NCBI GenBank assembly: GCA_012845835.1
Contig: JABAKD010000011.1
Coordinates: forward strand, 11,661,865 to 11,725,864
From: Undaria pinnatifida
Taxonomy: Eukaryota > Sar > Phaeophyceae > Laminariales > Alariaceae
Reading direction: 5' to 3'
DNA length: 64,000 nt
Shown here piece by piece: positions 58,600 to 64,000 of this stretch (the stretch's first letter is position 1; every line of letters starts with the position of its first letter). Position numbers and translations under genes: made by a program. The notes under the pieces are model-generated. The model was given only the letters and a program-made list of their open reading frames with translations, did no database searches and had not been told where the DNA came from.

Positions 58600-59230
58600 A
58601 TGGTCTTTTATCTGATCGCTAGTCGCTCATTGGCCGGGGATCGTACATAAAGTAACCGCCATCTGGGGACGATGGGGTCCCATCCCAGGATCATAATCAA
58701 TCCACACATGCATATACAACTCCGACAACCCGGGGACAAACACGGATAGATATCAGCAGAATTGGTACCTCCCCGCACAGTGTGGAAACCCCCAATCCCA
58801 CCGACCGGCCGATCTCTGGTTGGCTGGGGGTCGTATATTATAGAGCCAGCTCCAACCGGGGACGATAGGGTCCCATCCCCGGTCCAGAGGTTCTATATAT
58901 ATAAAAGTTAGAAAAACCCGGGGATTAAACCCATTTCTCTCCGGTCGTCACCGCCTCTAACGGTGTGGAATCCCCGACTCCATTGGCTAAAATCGCTGAT
59001 TGGTTCGAGATCCACGGCGCCGCCCCACCCTAGGACGATGATAGAGGCTCACCAACCAATGGGGGGCAGTTCCGTCGTACACCGGGGAGATAGGGCTCTA
59101 TCGCCGGTTCAGAAACCCTCCGAATCTTTGCAGCTCCAACAACGCGGGAACTACAACGATGATCTCCTGGATCGATACCTCCCCGCACGGCGTGTCAACC
59201 CCGACCCCATTGGCTTATTCGTGATTTGCT
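58600..59230 (+). repeat. Degenerate satellite, three units of about 200 bases
   Basis: Each unit runs from ATTGGCxGGGGATCGTA-like DNA through GGGGACGATxGGGTCCCATCC, a variable middle, ACCTCCCCGCAC-x-GTGTGGAA and CCCCGACTCCATTGGCT. Units start near 58620, 58815 and 58990 and are about 70-80% alike by eye. Confidence 0.85.
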
Positions 59231-59734
59231 GGTAGGATTTGATCCAATAAGCTCCCAACTATTTCGACACCGACCTGGGTCTTCTTGCATACTTCCGTAT
59301 ACGGCAAACATTTGCAATGCGAGCGCAATTCCACCAGCTGTTTGCATGATAGATCGCACAAAAAAATAATTTTAAGCCAAGATCAGGATGGCGTGCCGAG
59401 CTAGCACGCTCAAAATGAGGGTGAGAAGCACTTCAACAGCAACAACAGCACCAAACTCAATATATAAATGAACGAATTAAAGCGATTTGTACCCAGGATT
59501 CAGCCCCTCCCGGTTATAAACACAATTCCAAACACAAAAGAATGGGGTGTTCAAAGCAAAACGACATAAAAAATAGAACTAACACTGACACAACACGAGC
59601 GCAATAACAGTGGGAAAAAGCTTGAAATGAGGCCAGAACCGTGCGTATTTGACCCGCGTAATGATGGTCGAATAGTAAATGGAATACTATATTACCTCTT
59701 TTTCGCTTATGCGACACCGAAATGTACCTACCCA

Positions 59735-59805
59735 CGCTGCTAGGCGTTCTCAGCAGTTAGTTGATCCTATTTTGTTTGCGTTTTTCTGCAAATAAAACCA
59801 TAGTG
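59735..59805 (-). repeat. Body fragment of the SINE-like element
   Basis: The minus strand reads GGTTTTATTTGCAGAAAAAC and GAGAACGCCTAGCAGCGTGG-GTAGGTAC, matching 45682-45755. The tRNA-like head is missing. Confidence 0.7.
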
Positions 59806-60289
59806 ATACATGTAATAAGCACACTCTGACTGTTATTCTGTGCTTTGTAGCAAAACCTTTCTTCCTACATCCCCGACTACTTGAATTATAACAGTATAGG
59901 TATGCAGAATGGCTGTACAATAATACACCTTCAATGATAATTACAACCTGACTGTTGGTCATATCATGTGATAATATCATGCTTATTATACCCCCCGCCC
60001 TCTATACTGACCATGTCATATAATTATATCATGCTTACTATAATATGTACCCCCCATGCGGGTTTTATAGTGTCAGCGCAGAGAATGATTTATGGAAAAT
60101 CGTCCTGTTGACCCTGACACCATCCATGGGAATCACGACTTATATCTTTCATGAGGATCAAACATATAACACGCGCGAACGACCTTCCGTAAATTTTGTG
60201 CAACTGCTGTATATTAGCGAAACATAGATGTACCACGCAGCTTGCAAAGGTTGAGTTTCAACCATCCAATCGGTCGTACTCATATCTGA

Positions 60290-60414
60290 CGTTTTTCAGT
60301 TTTTATAAAATAAAATCATATCTCACAACAACAACAACAGTGGGAATCAAACTCAAGGACCAACGCTAGTAGTATTCGAAGGTAACCACTAGATGGACCA
60401 CCGGGGCGACCGGC
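60290..60414 (-). repeat. tRNA-derived SINE-like element, inverted copy
   Basis: The minus strand has GCCCCGGTGGTCCATCTAGT, TTCGAATACTACTAGCGTTG, GAGTTTGATTCCCACTGTTG and a TGAGATATGATTTTATTTTA body. It matches 45605-45710 with an inserted GTTGTT run. Confidence 0.75.
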
Positions 60415-61159
60415 TCTATATAACTCACTAGAGATGATCAATCAGCAATCAGCAGCACAGAGCACGTCAAGTAGGAAGCAACACAAAACCATTTGTCAGT
60501 TACGTACCAACACGACTGCTCTTTTTCCAGTTGACCGCGGCAAACGACCAAAACAGCAACGGAGGCAGAGGCGCCACAGCAACAACAAAGCACGCCTCCC
60601 ACAGTGTCTATACTTCTCCATAGAGTATTCTCGGGGAAAAGAATCACCAAACGATGCGATACCGGGACGAATGCATGCCACTGGTTTCTTCCGTGGATAC
60701 CGTATGTACTACCTACTATACGACCTTCGCGTGGCGCAGCTTAACAACAGGAGGAACTATTTTTCCCCTTGCTTTTTATGTCGAAAAGTTATTCTCTGTT
60801 TTTTGGTACACCCTCCCCGTTGCTATAGGTCAGACAAAAAGCGTGTGTAAAATAGAGCGCATCAGTGTGTGTGCTCTTACTCGTATCTATAATACTTGCA
60901 CGAGTACAAACTATGTCGATGTGCCCGAACTACCACACCCTCGAGGCCGGGGACGCAGTCACTCGTAATAATGCTGCTGTGTGGCGTTTTCTGGCGCAGT
61001 AATAGTAATCACTACCTCCTCGTTTTAGTCATGCGTGCGGTTGCCATGTCTATCCATGTACGTACCTAGCGACCGAAATTCAATAGTGAAATGCACTACT
61101 ACTATGATACCATATACCATAAGGATTTTTTTTTCAGAGATGTTATTTTTAACAAATAT

Positions 61160-61385
61160 TCTCAGGACGTCAGCTGTGAGTTCGACGAATTTCGGGTCAA
61201 TACTCATATTTGCAAGCTGCGTTGTTGGTACTTGTAATATACTATGTGGGTGAATTTTTAATTGGGAGTGGTCCTATATGGTTTTTGTTCTCCATTATAA
61301 TGGTTAGTGTTGGTATTTTTACTTTAGATGGGGAATTTTGAGCTAGATCTAACATCATATCTATTTTGTTTGTGTTGGGACAAAA
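61160..61385 (+). repeat. Family B2 repeat, copy 2
   Basis: It matches 49356-49605: GGACGTCAGCTGTGAGTTCG, TTTGCAAGCTGCGTTGTTGG, TATAATGGTTAGTG, and CTAACATCATAT. Confidence 0.85.
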
Positions 61386-62021
61386 TATGACGCCAATTTG
61401 GAGATAATGTCTTGCCAAGTTTTATGTTATAAACCTCTCCATACACATGTACATCAAGATCCGAAAAAAAGCTGAAGAGTACCGTTCAAAATACGAAAGA
61501 TTGCGCGCTTCTCGCTTGTCTCGCTCTGCATCGATCCGCGTTCACGTTGAGGTGCCGAACGGATAAGGCAAGGCGAGGGGCGTTGGAGCCGCCCCCCGAA
61601 GACGGCGCTCGAACGAAGCGATTTGACCGCGAAATTCCAGTTCCGAGCATCCCATACTGAGGCCGAGACGAAAAAAATTCCTGACCGAATCCACAAAAAA
61701 GTATGGTAATATATATATATATATATATATTTCAACAGGTGAACAATTTTTATGGTAGAGGGGATACGTTATTCATCTGCTTTTTCCTGTTCATCTGGAT
61801 TTGCCAGTTCATCTGAATTTTCCTGTAACTGCGTAAACAAGGAAATGTAGGGATATCGACTCTCTCGAAGGAGGCAATCAGTTAGTTATTTCACACCCAG
61901 CATACCAGGTATACATTATTATTATATGCTAGACTGGCGCAGACGACCCGGAGGGTATCGCATCGAGGCAATCCTGAAGCAGTCGAGCAATATCCGTCAT
62001 GATCATTATCAAAATCATAAA

Positions 62022-62235
62022 CACGCTCCAGCTGTGAGATCGAAGATTTCGTCGAAAGTCGTCTTTGCTAAAGCTGTGTGTGATACTCCGATCGCGCGTA
62101 GTACCAGGTGTGTGCCCTCGTTAAGGATATAGGTCGGCGACTCCCCCAATAACTACTGTAGCTTGTACCAGGGTCAACAGGGTTATGTTAACTGTTATCG
62201 CAGCTCGCCACACAGCGGGATTAAAACCCGGTCCC
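62022..62235 (+). repeat. Family B repeat, copy 3
   Basis: CTCCAGCTGTGAGATCGAAG, TCGTCTTTGCTAAAGCTGTG, AAGGATATAGGTCGGCGACT and AGGGTCAACAGGGTTATG match 23298-23470. Confidence 0.85.
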
Positions 62236-62354
62236 CGGCTGACCCATTCTCGAACCTACGGTACAAACGCCACGAATTGATTAATTTCATACTCAGTCGA
62301 ATCAACCTCCAAGGGAGATGGTATCACTATAATGCAAATCGCCGTTCGTAAGGA

Positions 62355-62645
62355 GGTCGACGTATTTCCAGAGTAAGAGCACACCGCTGCAGCTTTCGTT
62401 TTTTTCTGTTAAGAGTGATTTGCTTTCGACGTACCAAAGCCCGCTTCGACTTTGGTTTTCGTGCTGGAGGGTGGTCACAGCTTTCGACGTAACGAAAGCC
62501 CTCCTTGACTTTTTGTATGTGCTCGAGAGGGATTCGCTTTTGCAAGAGAGTGATCGCTTTTCGACATAAAACAAAACCCGCCGTAGCTTGCGTTTGTGCT
62601 CGAGAGTGATCAGTTACCGACGCAACAAAGTGTATTCCCAACGCT
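62355..62645 (+). repeat. Tandem repeat, about 70-base unit, four copies
   Basis: Each unit has GTGATCGCTTTTCGAC-like, AACAAAGCCCGC and TTTTGTTTGTGCTCGAGAG-like parts. They begin near 62400, 62470, 62535 and 62595, with moderate divergence. Confidence 0.8.
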
Positions 62646-63404
62646 TTCGATCTAAAAAATAGATCCTACGGACCTTAAATCCCGGGGCCTTCATCTGGCA
62701 GGTCAGGCAAAATAAGTTTAAGATTGGCGTGGATATCTACCACTTGAGCCTGGAATGCGATTGAGATTTGTCCGCAAGGGCGGGCTAATTACTACCTGGT
62801 AGGGTGTTTCTTCCCGCCATAATCCATGGGCTCATTATGTGCTCTTTTGCAGATGAAGACCGCCCATACCGCTACCTCAATTGCTGCTAACAAACTGGGA
62901 CTCCTACAGCTTGTACCACTGCCGTGACTGTTTTTACGGGCCAGGGCCTGCTACAGCCTAACTTAAAGAGTAATAGTTTAAGCATTATACACCAATATCG
63001 ACACCGAGGCTCGTAACCTTTCTCTGGCGACACTTAACGTCTTGAGCAAAAAACTGATTCGAAATCGGGCGCCTTCCAGTTGACGAAACAGCTGCTGCAT
63101 GAGTCTAAATCGGGCAGTTATATTGTACTAAGCACAACACGTACGTAATAGGCAGGTACATCGTATGGCCTCAATCTACTTCAACGTTAGTGATCAGAGT
63201 TTTACAAGCCGATACCTCTCGACAAGGCACACTTTTGGAGCCGATCGCACATCACGACCCTCTCCATGTACAAACCGCAGAATGTGATAATCTACCGCCC
63301 TTTCCAATCAGCCTACCTCGACCCCCATCAGAAAATGGTATGAACTCCAACAGAATACACCTTAATCGCCACCCACCTCGCACTATAACCCGTGCTACGA
63401 TCGG

Positions 63405-63905
63405 GGTACAAACACCTCTTTTCGGCCAAACGATCGGAGTACGAACAGTACCTCTTTTTGGCCAAACGATCGGAAGGCATACACATTATATCTTTTCGGA
63501 CAAACGGAGGACAAACAGTACCTCTTTTCGGCCAAACAACCGGAGTAAAAAAAGTACATATTTTCGGTTGGTTATATAACACTACCCACTGACCCACGTA
63601 GTCACGTGACTACGTGGGCCAGTGGGTAGGTGGTATATAACCAACAATATATGTTTGCGAGTCCGCCAATTGACTCTCACTGACTTCGTATCAGGGATCT
63701 CCGGGGCTCTCGCCCCTCGCCACGCACTACCGTCGTACTCAGGAGCAAACTACCATAACCATTCACGTCTCCAGCGCGCACGCTCGCAGGATATGGCGAT
63801 AACAACATTTTCGGCCAAACGATCGGAGTACAAACAGTACCTCTTTTCGACCAAACGATCGGAGCACAAAAAAACTTACTTTCGGCCATACGATCGGAGT
63901 AGCAT
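63405..63905 (+). repeat. TCGGCCAAACGATCGGAGTA tandem array, split by a palindrome
   Basis: Units of about 30-36 bases (TCGGCCAAACGATCGGAGTA plus CAAACAGTACCTCTTT) occur at 63420-63560 and again at 63812-63905, both in the same orientation. The 250 bases between include the inverted repeat at 63567-63645. Confidence 0.88.
63567..63645. repeat. Long palindrome with arms of about 39 bases
   Basis: The left arm GTTGGTTATATAACACTACC to CACGTAGTCAC is followed at once by its near-exact reverse complement, with centre at 63605/63606 and only a few mismatches. Both arms carry TATATAAC near their outer ends. It would form a strong hairpin or cruciform. Confidence 0.92.
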
Positions 63906-64000
63906 TTTGCAGCCAAGCATGATGTTCGCCTTTGCAGCATCCGCGTGAGTCCTATATGTTCGAAGAGTGTTGCATCTGTAAAAACGAGGGGGCCGGTGTA

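Larger units (their letters stand above)
57700..64000. other. Right-hand region, no firm gene
   Basis: I could not support a gene here. The frames at 58094-58285 and 58322-58576 are short and lack splice support. The region is filled by a degenerate satellite (58600-59230), tRNA-derived repeat DNA (59735-59805, 60290-60414), family B/B2 repeats (61160-61385, 62022-62235), an AT dinucleotide run (61710-61730), a tandem family of about 70 bases (62355-62645) and a palindrome within a 36-base array (63405-63905). The remaining stretches, 60430-61020 and 62650-63390, show nothing I recognise. Confidence 0.5.

Noticed and set aside
62355-62645. CRISPR-like spaced repeats
   Set aside because: The whole 70-base unit is repeated, including the would-be spacers; there is no cas gene and the setting is eukaryotic.

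Overview
This window reads as nuclear DNA of a multicellular stramenopile, most likely a brown alga. The inference rests on very intron-rich genes (exons of 60-200 bases, introns of 0.1-4 kb, GT-AG boundaries with strong GTGAGT/GTAAGT donors), a dense load of micro- and minisatellites, and two glycosyltransferases whose style suits heterokont algae. No prokaryotic gene organisation is present. Most open frames are chance frames in introns or repeats. I rebuilt exons by following protein-family similarity and checking splice-phase agreement.

Two genes dominate, transcribed away from each other. Minus strand, about 22.6 kb down to about 7.8 kb: a GDP-fucose protein O-fucosyltransferase-like protein with a membrane anchor, a long acidic stem, then the catalytic domain over eight or nine small exons ending in a conserved WFSTF block. 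Plus strand, about 31.7 kb to at least 53.2 kb and perhaps 57.7 kb: a GT41 (OGT/SPINDLY-like) protein with N-terminal TPRs, a split catalytic domain with acidic and proline-rich insertions, and a long polar C-terminal extension. Plant SPINDLY of the same family uses GDP-fucose, so both genes may concern protein O-glycosylation; that link is inference.

Layout: 0-7.8 kb is downstream of the fucosyltransferase and holds CGCTCG-type low-complexity DNA and tandem duplications. From 7.8 to 22.6 kb lie the fucosyltransferase exons, with GGGTC arrays, a 22-base minisatellite and dispersed repeats in the introns. From 22.9 to 31.6 kb lies the divergent intergenic region, rich in poly-G arrays and an ACTTCTG tandem family. 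From 31.7 to 57.7 kb lies the GT41 gene, with a roughly 750-base CTA array in one intron. From 57.7 to 64 kb I find no firm gene, but a degenerate satellite of about 200 bases, tRNA-derived repeats, a tandem family of about 70 bases and a long palindrome.

The most striking signal is that many exon-intron junctions of both genes have been locally duplicated, in units of about 50-190 bases that carry the splice site with them. One such duplicate upstream of the last large GT41 exon is open, in phase, and ends in a stop just where a GT41 protein normally ends. It predicts an alternative terminal exon.
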